NCBI GenBank assembly: GCA_026770025.1
Contig: JAMXDE010000052.1
Location: forward strand, 1 to 64,000
DNA: 64,000 nucleotides
Origin: Craspedostauros australis
Taxonomy: Eukaryota; Bacillariophyta; Bacillariophyceae; Mastogloiales; Achnanthaceae
Direction of reading: 5' to 3'
Shown one piece after another: positions 36,736 to 48,300 of the stretch. A program made the translations under genes and the position numbers. The notes under the pieces were generated by a model. It was not told the origin of the DNA and ran no database searches. It saw only the letters and a list, made by a program, of their open reading frames with translations. Within the stretch, counting starts at the first letter, position 1. The number at the start of each line of letters is the position of its first letter.

Positions 36736-38271
36736 TCACCCAGAGTTGCGAGTCGAACCTCCTGAGGCTCTCTTTCGATTGAAAGCTTGTCGCAAGCGTT
36801 GCGTGTCGATCCACGGTTCCATCCTCTTAGAGATTGGATTCAACTGGTCCATCTCATGTCGCTGCATGTCGCTGACCCATTGGGAGCACGCTGATGCCAT
36901 ATCTCGGGACGATCCGGTTGTTCCCGCGTTCAACAGATCGTATGTTGTTAGTCGAGACGTGATGTCATCATGCCAAAACAACGTGATGAGGAATGAGACG
37001 ATCTCCGTCCTACTGAGTGACCGCCGGCCGATGAGATCAAACACTTTGCGGGAACGTCCCATTTCTCGATACCGATGCAACGGCAGTGCATAGTTTATCC
37101 ACGCATTGTGGCGAAACACCTTGCGCGCCTCTGATACCCAATCATGCATCACAAGCACCCGGCCGTCTGAGTTCTCGGCCAGGCTTGCACAAAATTCAGC
37201 AACGTCAGGATCACGCGAGCAAAGGCGAATGAGGACTCGCACGGGCAATTCCAGGAGATCATTCAACGCGAGAACAAAGTCGGTTCGCACGGTGGGTGAT
37301 GTCTCTCCCTTTGCCTCAGACGGAAACCCGCCCATCAGAAGCATCGCGGAGGACATTGTTGCGTCCTCAATTTGATATGAGGAACGCTGCGCTGCGATGG
37401 CCTTGGCGAGATCTCTCATAAGGTTTGACAGTGGCGCGCGGCCACCCGATCGTGAACGCTCCATCGTCCGATTCGAAGAGCGCAGGGCGCAGTTGTGGAA
37501 CCTTTCAACTACGGCAGCGCCCACCTGAGAATCATTTCGTCCAGCCTGTGGCGGAGGCGACTGGCTACTCTGTTCATCGAGAAAGAGAAAGGTGGTTGGT
37601 ATCTTCAGGACGTTGGAGAGCCTGTTGTGATACAACGCCGTCTCTTGCAATTCTTCCCATCTTGTGCACGAGGTTGCGAGCGGAAAGCTCAATCGATTGC
37701 TTCCATCCAACTGCATCCCGGAAAGACTCGTCTCAAGTGTCCTGAGACATATGCCATCTTTCGCCGCCATGCTGGCCGAGTCATCGAGGATGCAGAAGTT
37801 GAGGGGAAGACGATCGCGATGGCGTTCGATTTCGCGGACTAAACCGCTGGGGAAGCCCCTGTGCTTCAATTCTTCCATTTCTGTTTTTTGGACGTTGAGC
37901 AATGATGTTGGTGCATTTCGGCTCAGCTCTTGCATTGTTCCCGTCGGTTTTCTCCAAGGCGTGTTACGCCGTGATGAATATGCATGCAGGACTTCAGGAT
38001 CTTGGTAATGTCCACGCACATCACCTTGCGATGCCCACAGCGAAGAATGGGAAATCGGCACCCCTTGATATGCCGGCTTCGAGCCATTCTGCAAGGTGCC
38101 AAGGTCCGCTCGGATCGCCGCGGCTGCTGAGACGGTAGACGGTACTGAAGCGATCGAGACTCCGTCATCGTCAATGTCGATGCCGGACACAACCACTTCT
38201 TCCATTCCGGCAACTGTGGCGTTGCTGTCCAGCTTATCACAGTGTCGAAAGTCATCACCTCGAAACTCCAT
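36736..38271 (-). CDS. VWA-like domain protein of unknown role
   Basis: An uninterrupted 511-codon frame begins with ATG at 38271. Around residue 163 it reads LPLNFCILDDSASMAAKDG, matching a von Willebrand A strand followed by the DxSxS metal-site motif (D163-D-S-A-S). The following sequence fits a VWA: a WEELQETALYH helix, LKIPTTFLFLDEQ, later TDFVLALNDLLELPVRVLIRLCSRD and DGRVLVMHDW strands. The first 160 residues are mostly polar and probably disordered. There is no signal peptide or membrane segment, so an intracellular protein is likely. The C-terminal third is charged and unassigned. A lone VWA does not define a function; proteins of this sort often act as scaffolds. Confidence 0.65.
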   Translation of the reverse strand: MEFRGDDFRHCDKLDSNATVAGMEEVVVSGIDIDDDGVSIASVPSTVSAAAAIRADLGTLQNGSKPAYQGVPISHSSLWASQGDVRGHYQDPEVLHAYSSRRNTPWRKPTGTMQELSRNAPTSLLNVQKTEMEELKHRGFPSGLVREIERHRDRLPLNFCILDDSASMAAKDGICLRTLETSLSGMQLDGSNRLSFPLATSCTRWEELQETALYHNRLSNVLKIPTTFLFLDEQSSQSPPPQAGRNDSQVGAAVVERFHNCALRSSNRTMERSRSGGRAPLSNLMRDLAKAIAAQRSSYQIEDATMSSAMLLMGGFPSEAKGETSPTVRTDFVLALNDLLELPVRVLIRLCSRDPDVAEFCASLAENSDGRVLVMHDWVSEARKVFRHNAWINYALPLHRYREMGRSRKVFDLIGRRSLSRTEIVSFLITLFWHDDITSRLTTYDLLNAGTTGSSRDMASACSQWVSDMQRHEMDQLNPISKRMEPWIDTQRLRQAFNRKRASGGSTRNSG

Positions 38272-39936
38272 CTTGGTTGCGGCCGTCTCGTACTTCTTCT
38301 CAGCGTCACTCGCATGAACGAGTATGTCGGCTCAGTTATCTGGTTTATGCCCGTTGTGTTGTGTGGACATATGATGGCATTGACCTCGAATGCGCACAGA
38401 TTGGAGTTGGGCGTGAAACGACGGCGAAGCCAGCACTGAGATACTCTTGTGTTCCCAGATCTTGGTGTGGCCGACTTCCCAAGGACCGGTGTGGACCTAA
38501 CCGGATCAGAGCTGATCAGAGTGCGGTGCAGCGCGCCATTGTGCAACTCACACAAGGACCCAAAAGCGTGTTGTGTCTGACGAGCCGACCTCACCAAAAC
38601 GGTGACGTCTGAGAACGATTGAGCGTTCGGGACGCAGCATGTCACACAAAAAAGTGAGTTGGTTGGACGAAGGCATTCTTGTATCTGTCATGACAAATTT
38701 GCGAGTACGAATGATGTTACCTTTATCGCGTTGGGTGGGCTCAGATTGTTATGTACTATTCATGAGCTGTGTGACCTTGATACAAGAGTACAATAAACGT
38801 AATCCGGGCATTGGAGAAGTTGCATTTGGTGGCGCGTATGTGAGACGCGACCGGTTCTGAACATCGGTGGTTGTTTGCTGTGGTGACAACTTTGGACGAA
38901 GACCCAAGCCACGCCCAGTGATGGTGTTGAATGTACAACGCGGAACACAGCTCTCACACATCCTTGAAAATGGGAACAACCTCGAAGACTTCGGAAGCGA
39001 AAGTGTACAACGCAATAGTTATGATTCTGTCTTTTGTTTCTGTGACTGGTGACCCACAGATGAGGGATAACCAACACACCGATCGATCCATCGGTTGGTG
39101 AATTCATTCCGCTTTCTGCGTTCTTGTCTATCCATCTCGACCAGCGTGCGTATGACGATCCACGGCGACCGTCTCCCATGCACGCGTGTATCCAAGCTAC
39201 GCAGTCTTCTATTCCGATGGGAAGAACTCTTGAATGCGACGCGATGCATGCTTTTGCCGTCTCGCATTGCAGCGTCTTGGATGTGAAGCGAATGTTCATT
39301 GGACAGGCAGGTCGGTGTGGATTGCCGCGTCGCCGTACGGCGAAGCCAAAAGGATGCGTCGTCATTGCCGCTGTCGCGCAGCTGGCTGGGACTTTCGCTG
39401 TTCTCTCGAATGACGTTGTATTAGATTGTCCTCCAATCCTCGATTGTGCGCGAGTCAATGTAAAGCATTCGGATTGCTTGTCTTTCGTTGCTGTCGCGAG
39501 CCTAATATTGACGTCGCCCCACCAACACGTACGTCGATGCAGTTGCCGGTGCCATGTTCCACATCGGTTCGCCCACAACACATCTGCGCCCTCCCACACG
39601 AGCCAGAGTTGCATCAGGGCCATCACTGCTTCGTGTTAGTGAGGAGACAGAATCGACACGTTGCCGGGCAGTTGCTCAACATGAAGTTGCGATTCGACTC
39701 GCATTCCCCAACTGCGCTCCAAAATGCGCAGAGCTGTGGTAGTCAGTCATCGTCAGATGGTGGTGGTTTTCGGAGGTCAATGAACACCCACGTATTGGAA
39801 AGGAGGGAGGAAGAAAGAGAGAACAAGTGTGAGATGGATTGCTCAACGCGTCCAAGAAAGCACCTGTGATGATCCCTGAGTACTCGATGCCGACGACACA
39901 GCCGATGCCTTGCGCAACCACTTTACAGAACGTACC
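38272..39936. other. 1.7-kb stretch without supported gene
   Basis: Overlapping frames of up to 288 codons occur on the minus strand (38760-39626) and up to 171 on the plus strand (39124-39639), mutually exclusive and without recognisable motifs. I treat them as chance frames. Confidence 0.4.
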
Positions 39937-40419
39937 TCATTTGTATTTTTGCTAGATTTGAGCAAGGAGTAGAGATGCAACGCAAGAGAGAGGATATGGA
40001 ATGAGAAACGATGGCGAGACTTCGGATACTTACTTGCCGTGGGCAGTTCCAACCACCACTAGCACAGACATAACCACAGCAACAGCTACAGGCGCTGCAA
40101 GACACGAACGAACTTACCACTTCTGCCGCACATCCTTGTACATGGGCATGACGAGGACCTCGTTGCCGAAGTACTCGTTCATCATGCGGATGATCTCGCG
40201 GATGGACTCCTTCTCCTGATCCGATCCATCCACGCGCTGCTGCACCCCGATGTCCACCGCTCCGTATCCGTCATGCGCGCGTCGGATTTCGAGCTGATTG
40301 TCGGAGCACAGGAACTCATCGCCGCTCGAATGGATGCACATTTCCTCCAACGCCCATGTCGCGGTCATCGACGCGAGGAGGGAGGCAGCGAAGGTAGATG
40401 CTGTTCGAAGAGATCGCAT
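39937..40419 (-). CDS. Small secreted protein with a 25-nt exon
   Basis: The ATG at 40419 starts a signal peptide (hydrophobic ASTFAASLLASMTATWA) followed by EEMCIHSSGDEFLC. The first exon ends at 40118 with a perfect GTAAGT donor. A 25-nt exon at 40058-40034 (CGGWNCPRQ) ends with another GTAAGT. A short last exon starts at 39951 after a pyrimidine-rich stretch and gives QKYK and a stop. The total is 113 aa with several cysteines, suggesting disulfides and entry into the secretory path. The family is not recognised. The middle part is predicted helical (KESIREIIRMMNEYFG). The last exon is the least certain piece. Confidence 0.5.
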
Positions 40420-41884
40420 TGTGAATCGAGCGGGTAGTACGAACAGAGCAGAGTTAAAAAGTATGGACAATGGTTGCGCCGATCGTCGTATTTGCTCTGT
40501 GTGTTTGTGTGATCGTGTGCTCGTGATCCGTTTTGCGCTTCTCGTGTGCTTGCGTGATGTCTGGGTACTTGACTCGTTCGACTGAAAGTGCGATTTTGGC
40601 GCCCAAAACGATCGTCAAAGAAATGTGAGGAGCTTCGCTGCAATCCTCGCAATGGTCTGCCACACCATCCCCGTGACCAAGACGGCGTGTGCTCCCACCA
40701 GCGATCGTGCTCTTCGTGCATGTAGCTGTGCGCCGGAGGGTGATCTCCGAGTGAACAGAGGGTCCTTGCAGTATCAGCAGTTGTGCTGAAAGCCATCTCG
40801 AGCTCATCTCACCGCATCGAAGTTTAATGCGCATCCTTGGAAGATGGAACATGAACAGAAATAGAATGGGCGAGAGTTCGAAGGGGAGATCTTTGCGACC
40901 ATGGTTCTCGAAGACTTGTGTTGGTATCCGTGCACTCCATGGAAGAATGTACTTTCGTGCAGTAGGTCGTACAATAATACTCTGGAGGGTGGCAGTGCAT
41001 GAGTACCGACTCTGCGGTTGCTTTGGGAGAGGGTGATGGGATGCTTTGGACATAAAGTACGTGACTGTCTGTTGTGTGTCTGTCTGTTTGTACCTTTGTG
41101 CATGCTGTTGTTCGGATGTTTGTATCTGTCTGCCTATCAATCAATGATGCCTTGGGGATGTGGTGTCCAAACAGGGCAACTGCGGCCCAAAACAGACAAG
41201 AGTCGTCGCAGAGTACTTCAGTTCACCAAGAGTATCATGCGCTGCGGGTAGTCTACTCCAGTCGACCACCTCTCTCAAGAGAGCGAAAGCAGGTTGATCG
41301 TCGATTCAGTCTATGTGCTTTGGTCATCGAGCGGCCCAACTTTCAGGGAAATGAAATGAAGTAGAGGACTCTCCTCTCTTCTCCTCTTCCCTACTCTCTT
41401 CCAGAGCACTCTCTTCGAGTAAAGGGTTTGCTTCTCCATCTGCATTTCTCATGCAACCTGTCGAATCTATTATATCACACTATATTACATTCCCTGCCCT
41501 CCGCTGCCTGCCAACCAAGATACGTCTTTTCGGGCGATAATGTGAAGAGTCATGTGCCTACCATATGTACCACACATACTCGCACTGGTAGACCTCGGCC
41601 TACTTCATTTGTTGCATTCTCCTCGTGTTGCGAGTAGCTTTGAATGATGTAGTACGTGGAACTCGTAAGTTTCAGCGTGTACTAGCTATGCTCACACTCC
41701 TGCTGTCGCCGATTGCCGCCAACGGCGGATGACTGAAAAGCTGATGGAGAGTATCTCTCTAGTCTTGAATGCAAGTCTGTCCATATTCGAGTCCTGAGTG
41801 CTCAGCAGGGTTGAGTCGTTCCAAGATGTCATTCTGACGAAATTCTGCGAACAAACGCAAAACCAAAAGTGTCAACCTTCCACG
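40420..41884. other. Intergenic, no supported gene
   Basis: About 1.5 kb between the secreted-protein gene and the right duplication arm. A CT-rich run (CTCCTCTCTTCTCCTCTTCC near 41370) is the only simple feature. Open frames on the two strands overlap and show no domain. Confidence 0.45.
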
Positions 41885-42567
41885 ATGGGAAACGTGTGAG
41901 AAACATGTGGGTGTGTTGATGAAACACGACCCCTCCACGAAATGCACACGCCGTCGTTGCGTTACGCTACAAGTGTAATATATTATTCTATAATATGATC
42001 GTGCGAGTTGCTCCACAACATGGCAGTCCGACCGGAAGTACTCCGCAAGTGCACACTCCATGTGCTTCGAGCAACGATGGATGGAGTATCGTCATCGCCA
42101 GTGTCATCACCAGCAATGCTATCGACATCATCGTTCTCCTCGTCAATGAATGATCGTGGACGACACGATGTTGGTGTCACGAGCTCAACAGCCAGTACGT
42201 GGAGACTCACCTTGAGAACCATCGATCGTGAAAAGGCCAGTCGGCACCTTTCGTGTGATGTACGAGCATCGTGGACATCGAAAACAACCCGCACTGCGCC
42301 ACACTACCGATGCTGCCACTACCAAACCAAGGCCAACAAGCTGCAAAACGAAACAGCGCAAAGCATCATATCACAACTCCGCTCATCTTCGTTGCAAGGC
42401 GAGGCAAGATGTGACGAGACGAAACACGGCAGAACACGACGAAAACGAAACGAAACGAAACAGGTGTGACAACACAACACGATGCACGATGAGACGGAAC
42501 ATGAGATCATGAGGGAAGGTGTATTCTGGCAGCTCCATCCAACAAGCTTCGAAGCTGTTTTCATAAA

Positions 42568-44319
42568 ATGAATGAATCCTCTGTGCGACTTGGACTTCTA
42601 TCGCATGCATACTCCATTCCTCTCATATCACATCAGCGACAACTCACATCATCTCGTCACGTCCACGCGATGTGCTTCTATTCTTCATGCATCCGCAATG
42701 TACTGTCGCGGATTGCTTCAGCTTTCGGACATCACTCACACAATACCAACACATCACACGTCGCAGCCAACAATCATGACGCCGACATGTCCAACATCAC
42801 GCAAGACAAACTCCTTCGCGCTGCCACGAACGGTAATCTGACAATGTTGAAGGAGTGGAAGAACAACAACCCAAGAGACGATCACGGTAGCATCAAGGAT
42901 GACAATGGCAAGACTCTCCTGCATCGATCATGCAGCAAAGGCCACTTGGCTTGTGTGAAGTATCTGTTGAAATCAAGCTCGACCTACATCAACATCCAAT
43001 CCAACTATGGGAGCACCCCGCTTGTGTCAGCATGCTGGAATGGTCACCTGGATTGCGTGAAGTACCTGGTGGAAGCATGCAACGCTGACATATCCATCCC
43101 AGGTCGCCGTGGTGCAACTGCATTCCAGTGCACTTTCCATCACGGTCATTTGGATTGTGCGAAGTACCTCGTGGACTCATGTGATGCAGACATTGATGTT
43201 CGAGACACTCGCGGCCTTACTCCACTTCAATGGGCGTGCTCGCGAGGTCATCTGGACTGCATGAAGTATCTGGTGCAATCGCTCAACGTCGATGTGACTA
43301 TCGTGGATAGCGCTGGCTGCACGCTGCTGCATTATGCATGCCGACGTGGTGCTTCGGATACAATGAAGCGCCTGGTCGAGTTATGTCCCACTGTCAATCT
43401 TCAGAAGTGGGATCAATATGCTTCATTGAATGTTGAGTGCTCTGGAGGTGACCCTTTGGAGGTTGTGAAGTACTTGGTGGACTCATGCAATGCTGATGTC
43501 AACGTCCAAGACTCTCGCGGTGCCACTCCACTTCATCTTGCCTGCACATTCGGCCATTCGAACGTTGTCAAATATTTGTTGGAATCTTCCAACGCTGATG
43601 CCAATACACAAATCCACCAAGGCCTCACTCCATTACATATGGCATGCTTATTCGACCGTTTGGAAGTTGTGAAGTGCTTGGTGGAATTGGGCAATATTGA
43701 GGTCAACATCCAAGACAGTAACGGCTTCACCCCACTTCATTTTGCATGTGCCAGCGGTCAATTGAATGTTGTGAAGTATCTTCTGGAATCTTCCAACGCT
43801 GATGTCAACGCACAAGACAATGAAGGTGTCACCTCACTTTTTGCTGCATGTGGCAACGGTCAATTGAATGTTGTGAAGTATCTTCTGGAATCTTCCAACG
43901 CTGATGTCAACGCACAAGACAATGAAGGTGTCACCTCACTTTTTGCTGCATGTGCCAGCGGTCACTTGAATGTTGTGAAGTATCTTCTGGAATCTTCCAA
44001 CGCTGATGTCAACGCACAAGACAATGAAGGTGTCACCTCACTTTTTGCTGCATGTGTCAGCGGTCACTTGAATGTTGTGAAGTATCTTCTGGACTCTTCC
44101 AACGTCAATGTCAACCCACACAACATCAGCGGCATCACCCCACTTCATATTTCATGTGCCGGTGGTCACTTGAATGTTGTCAAGTATCTGGTCGAGTTCG
44201 ACAATGCTGACATCAATGTGCTATGCCACAATTGCACACCTGCTCGTCTTGCTGCAGATCTTGGTCACAATGAGATCGCTGATTTCCTTTCGACTTGGCA
44301 GCAGGAGCATGGGGTGTAG
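42568..44319 (+). CDS. Ankyrin-repeat protein, about 14 repeats
   Basis: The open frame encodes 583 aa. After a non-conserved N-terminus, about 14 ankyrin units of roughly 34 residues follow from near residue 110 to the end, with the usual G.TPLH.AC..GHL.VVKYLLE and NADVN..D pattern. A second ATG at 42787 (MSNITQDKLLRAATNGN) is a plausible alternative start, as the sequence is repeat-like from there on. Units 10-12 are nearly identical, so they arose by recent local duplication. No other domain, signal peptide or membrane segment is seen. Ankyrin stacks bind proteins; the partner is unknown. The decayed twin lies at 844-2495. The PiggyBac-like element begins about 550 bp downstream. Confidence 0.88.
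   Translation: MNESSVRLGLLSHAYSIPLISHQRQLTSSRHVHAMCFYSSCIRNVLSRIASAFGHHSHNTNTSHVAANNHDADMSNITQDKLLRAATNGNLTMLKEWKNNNPRDDHGSIKDDNGKTLLHRSCSKGHLACVKYLLKSSSTYINIQSNYGSTPLVSACWNGHLDCVKYLVEACNADISIPGRRGATAFQCTFHHGHLDCAKYLVDSCDADIDVRDTRGLTPLQWACSRGHLDCMKYLVQSLNVDVTIVDSAGCTLLHYACRRGASDTMKRLVELCPTVNLQKWDQYASLNVECSGGDPLEVVKYLVDSCNADVNVQDSRGATPLHLACTFGHSNVVKYLLESSNADANTQIHQGLTPLHMACLFDRLEVVKCLVELGNIEVNIQDSNGFTPLHFACASGQLNVVKYLLESSNADVNAQDNEGVTSLFAACGNGQLNVVKYLLESSNADVNAQDNEGVTSLFAACASGHLNVVKYLLESSNADVNAQDNEGVTSLFAACVSGHLNVVKYLLDSSNVNVNPHNISGITPLHISCAGGHLNVVKYLVEFDNADINVLCHNCTPARLAADLGHNEIADFLSTWQQEHGV
43756..44080 (+). repeat. 102-bp in-frame tandem repeats within ankyrin gene
   Basis: Three consecutive 102-bp units, each one ankyrin repeat ending NEGVTSLFAAC, are almost identical in DNA sequence, unlike the more diverged units on either side. 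Confidence 0.9.
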
Positions 44320-44544
44320 GTGCATAACATAGACTCATTGATGATGAATATACCTACTACCAATCAAAAGCACCACGAGTACTCTGTGTTTCACAGTTTT
44401 AATGTATGTACAATGCCATAGAGACGTCTGTATGGCCATCAACTGACGGTACGGTCAAGCGCCAGTTTCCGATCGATCAATCAATCAATCAATTAGCCAA
44501 CCGACCAACCAACCAATCCAGCTGGCCAATAGAACTATTGCGAC

Positions 44545-44796
44545 TTAAAACAACAACCCTTTCAAATGGAAGCACCACCGCATCAACGCCAGATACGTCT
44601 TGGACACAGCCTCAATAGATGGGACATCAATGGCACGCGCGTACGTTCCCAAATCTCGCGCCACGCCATCGATCGCTGTCAACAGCCCATTGTCTGCTGC
44701 GGCGAACCCAATCCCTGCATCATGGACCAAGTCTCCATGACTGCTGCCCTCTTGGTAGACGACCGGCAATCCTCTCTCCGAGACGGTCACAACCAT
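44545..44796 (-). CDS. Conserved partial ORF of unknown family
   Basis: This minus-strand frame of 83 codons contains HDAGIGFAAADNGLLTAIDG and ARDLGTYARAIDVPSIEAV, which look like real protein. The corresponding plus-strand piece of the left duplication arm (about 500-620) keeps the same frame for RDLGTYVRATEVPSIEAVSK before a stop. Conservation of a frame in both arms suggests the 3' exon of a gene caught at the edge of the duplication. The upstream part would be interrupted by the transposon at 44871 or missing. I do not recognise the family. Confidence 0.35.
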   Translation of the reverse strand: MVVTVSERGLPVVYQEGSSHGDLVHDAGIGFAAADNGLLTAIDGVARDLGTYARAIDVPSIEAVSKTYLALMRWCFHLKGLLF

Positions 44797-44870
44797 TCGG
44801 TCTATATTGTGTTTGAGTGCGATGGTATGGTGGTATGCTTGTGTTTAGTGCTCCCGCGGAGGTCGGAATG

Positions 44871-44887
44871 ATATCCACGAGGAAATT
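44871..44887 (+). repeat. Terminal inverted repeat, left
   Basis: ATATCCACGAGGAAATT, exact inverse of 50087-50103. The first four bases may be target duplication. Confidence 0.88.
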
Positions 44888-44910
44888 CTGTCGCGATAGA
44901 GGACCCCTGA

Positions 44911-44965
44911 TGTCTCAGGAGACAAACTTTTTCACCTTTGTGCGAGGGCCTTGTCTCCTGAGACA
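44911..44965. repeat. Left subterminal near-palindromes (two)
   Basis: TGTCTCAGGAGACA at 44911-44924 and its reverse complement TGTCTCCTGAGACA at 44952-44965. Likely transposase binding sites, by analogy with subterminal repeats of other cut-and-paste elements. Confidence 0.75.
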
Positions 44966-45337
44966 AAACCAAAAATAACACGACGTTTCCTCGCGATGGG
45001 AAAAGTGGTCGACAAGTTGGACCCAAACCAGAATTGGAGCCTCTCGTTTTTCTTTCCTCGCGCGCATCATGTCCATGCTCTTCGGATGGACCGCTTCCTG
45101 CCTCTTTCTCTGTGATCCCACGGTCAGTCTTACAACTATAATCCTGATGATCTATTGGAAATGGTCATACATGTCCATCCATAGTGTTGTCTTGTTGTCC
45201 TACACTGTTGCTCTATACACCAAATTGTGAGTGCAAGCACGGTGATTGCTTGATCTAGAATGTTGTTGATTGAGGTGCTCAATATCTTCCGTTGACTGCA
45301 CTGGGTTCCCTTCACGGAGTGTAGGATTATGCTGTAT

Positions 45338-48300
45338 CTATATCTTACACCTTGAGCCATTCCCTTTTTCGTATTCCTCTTTTCTGATGCTTGCACGTGT
45401 TCTTCGTCTCGTCGGAACAGCAACATTCTGTACCTCCGGCGTCGACGTTTTCTTTCTCTGTTTGCGCGGGTGTTTTTCCCCGTTGTCTTCTGCTGCCTCC
45501 GTTGTAGGGGCGGTTGCTCGCTCGGATCGCTTCTTTGCAGGATGCTTTGCACTCCATTCAACGTAGTCAGGTTTGGTGTTGATGGTCCAGGATCTATTCT
45601 TTCCATGGAGCATTCTGTAGCAGGTGTTCGCTGCCACTATCTTTTTGTTGTTGCTGCCAATGAGATGGCACATCTCAAGCTCTGTTTCCATTCCATGTGC
45701 TTCCTCCCATCGTTTGTGGTTCGCAGTTGGAGCTCCACATGCAAACAAGTGGCACTGTATGCACATCCATTTTGTGATGACACTGCAAACAACACATGGC
45801 TTCCGCATGTTTTCGCAGTGGATGGCTTCGTGGCTGCCCTCCTCAAGACGTTCCTTGAGCGCTTCGGCTTCCGTCGATGTTTCGTTTCTGTTTGGAGACA
45901 GCAACTGTCGGATTGATTTACCATCATTCACCTCGCTGTTGTTGGTGGGTCTGCCATCCATACATGGTTTTTGCTGTTGTGCTGCAGCAATTGATGTGCT
46001 TCTCAGAAACAAGTTGGTCAGTTGAGTGTGCCCACTCTCCTGCTTCCTCCTTTTTGTGGCTATAGTGATGATATCGCCAAAAACATCTCGCAATGTCTCC
46101 AAGGAAGTTGTCACAGAGCTTCGATGGTTAAGCATGTTTTGGTAGTTTTCCAATGTGGTGGCCCGGTCGAGGTCGGCGGAAGTATGGATGTCTTGTGTGC
46201 AACAGTAGTGCATCAGCTTGTGCAGAAACAACATGACAACTTCGAGAATGCGCACCACGGCTTGGCATTGGAATGTACCAAATGGTGGGTGTGCTTTGTG
46301 TTGCGTCGCCATCCTGGAGATGACATCGGATCCACCTTTCAAGGCATTCCAGCGAGATATGATGCTGGGCACGAAAGTGTGCACGTGTGGAACAGGGATG
46401 GGCAATTCCTGGCATGCCTTCCAGATCTTGAGCGTGTGTGACACATCCTCCACTGTCAATGCCGCGATGTGCTGCCCTCCCAAGGAGCGTACCTTTGGGT
46501 TGCGCTCTGATGACAGATATGTTTGCAGCGACTTCCCTGAGCTGGTAGCAGCAAGGGATCCATTTGTGTATGCGAAATCCAGCTTGAACCGGTACAAATC
46601 CTGCAGTACAATCTGATAGGATGAAAGGAGCGCCGGTGGGAATCTTGTTGACATGGACCTCATTATGTTCGCAGTAGAGTCACCTGCCAGCATTCAATTG
46701 GAACAGACAGATTTGTGCAATCGCATTCGAAATAGAGAGAATGCAGGAGTGAGGACGTGGTGCCAACGATGTGAGTAGTCATGGCATTTGCACGCTGTAT
46801 ATGGAAGCACTCACCAATCACCATCATGGCACAAGAGACTCCAAACACGAATGCATGATGGAGGAGTTGTATCATCTCTGCGTCCTTCTCAAACAGAGCT
46901 CTCCATTCATCGCTCTGTGCATGAAGGAACACGTGGCCCATGCCATCGAGGTTGTGCTCTCTGTTCGCCTTGAGCTGATGGAGTTTCTCAACATTTTCTG
47001 TGGCTGGTGTAGTTCTTGTCTTCATCTCAATCACGAACACCTCGTCGGTGCTGTCGTCATTGGGATCACCGACGATGGCAAGGAAATCTACAGAGGCGCG
47101 AGCATATTTCCTTGACGTGCTGTGCACCACTCCTGCTCGGTAGGAGGCCTTGACCTGTCCGTTTTTGCCACCCACTCCAGCACAATCCAGCGCTCTTTTC
47201 ATCAGGGGGACTTCGTTGGTATGTCCAAGCTTCACGGTCTTGGCTTGTTTTCCACGGATGCCCTTCATGAACCATGACTGCAGCATGGTGGTTGACAGCT
47301 TGTCATCAAGAGCGGTCATCCATGGGGTGAGGCCAGTTCTGCCCTCATCGTCATTCGACTCCTTGTCATTTTCCAATTCTTTCAGTCTCAAAGCTATCAA
47401 TCTCTCAATCATCTGTTCTCTGTTGAGTTTGATTAGCTTCACCCTTGGTAGACGTTGCTTCAGTTCCTTTTTGAGTGTTGCGTCGGCCACAGCAACGAAT
47501 TGCCTCCGGACCTTGTCAGATTCTTCAAGAACGGTTCGAAGCATGGTGCACCGCGTTGCCCTGGACCTTTTTGTCTTGTTCTGATAGAACAATCGCATGA
47601 GCTCCACAAAGTCTTCATCACACATGGTATCAGCTTGGTCAGCGGTAGAGTTGATAGATGCAAGGAGTGCAGCTTCCGTTTCTGTGGAGTCGAAATCGGG
47701 CCGTGTTAGGTTGTTAAACATGGCAACAGCTTTCAGCCTTCGTGTTTCCATTGCCAAGGCCTCTGAATACTCAGCCTTCAGCTTCACCACATCCCTCCCA
47801 ATGTACTGACCAATTGTCTCCCATGCCACTTGATTGAATGTGTTGTGATTGACAGGATTGCACCACTCTCCACTGTCAAGTACGGCTTTGATCATAGCAA
47901 AGACTGATGTGCTTGTAAAAGCAAATCGCCGATGTACGAACCACAAGTGATCGCCCTGCGCACAAGTCAACCCATCCACGGGCAGCTCCCAGATTTTGTT
48001 GGCCCATGCTTGTTTCGCCAATGCTGCAGCAGCAGAGATGGCCGCTGCTGCACTGTTGGCAGGTTGTCTGCTTGCATTTCCAACAGCCGAGGAGAGGTTG
48101 GTATTGACCGTGCAAAGTTGGAAGAAGTGCGGATATTGAGGCGACCGTCGATCGTCACCATGTGCTCCATTGACGATGTTGTGGTACTTTGTTGCATCAC
48201 TTGCACTGGACAGGTTGAGATCCCATTCGAAATCGCCCGCTGTGGTAGAGACCGCAAGGACGTTCTTGTTGTTGCAGCGGTATGAGAAACATTTCAGCTG

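Larger units (their letters stand above)
41885..44690 (+). repeat. Right arm of the 2.7-kb inverted segmental duplication
   Basis: Homologous to 500-3185 in inverted orientation. It contains the intact ankyrin gene, its 5' flank with the AT-rich TATATTATTC patch and pentanucleotide microsatellite, and a 3' flank with the conserved frame at 44545-44796. Confidence 0.85.

Noticed and set aside
38760-39639. Overlapping long frames on both strands (288 and 171 codons)
   Set aside because: Neither has recognisable motifs, and both strands are open, as happens by chance in GC-balanced sequence.
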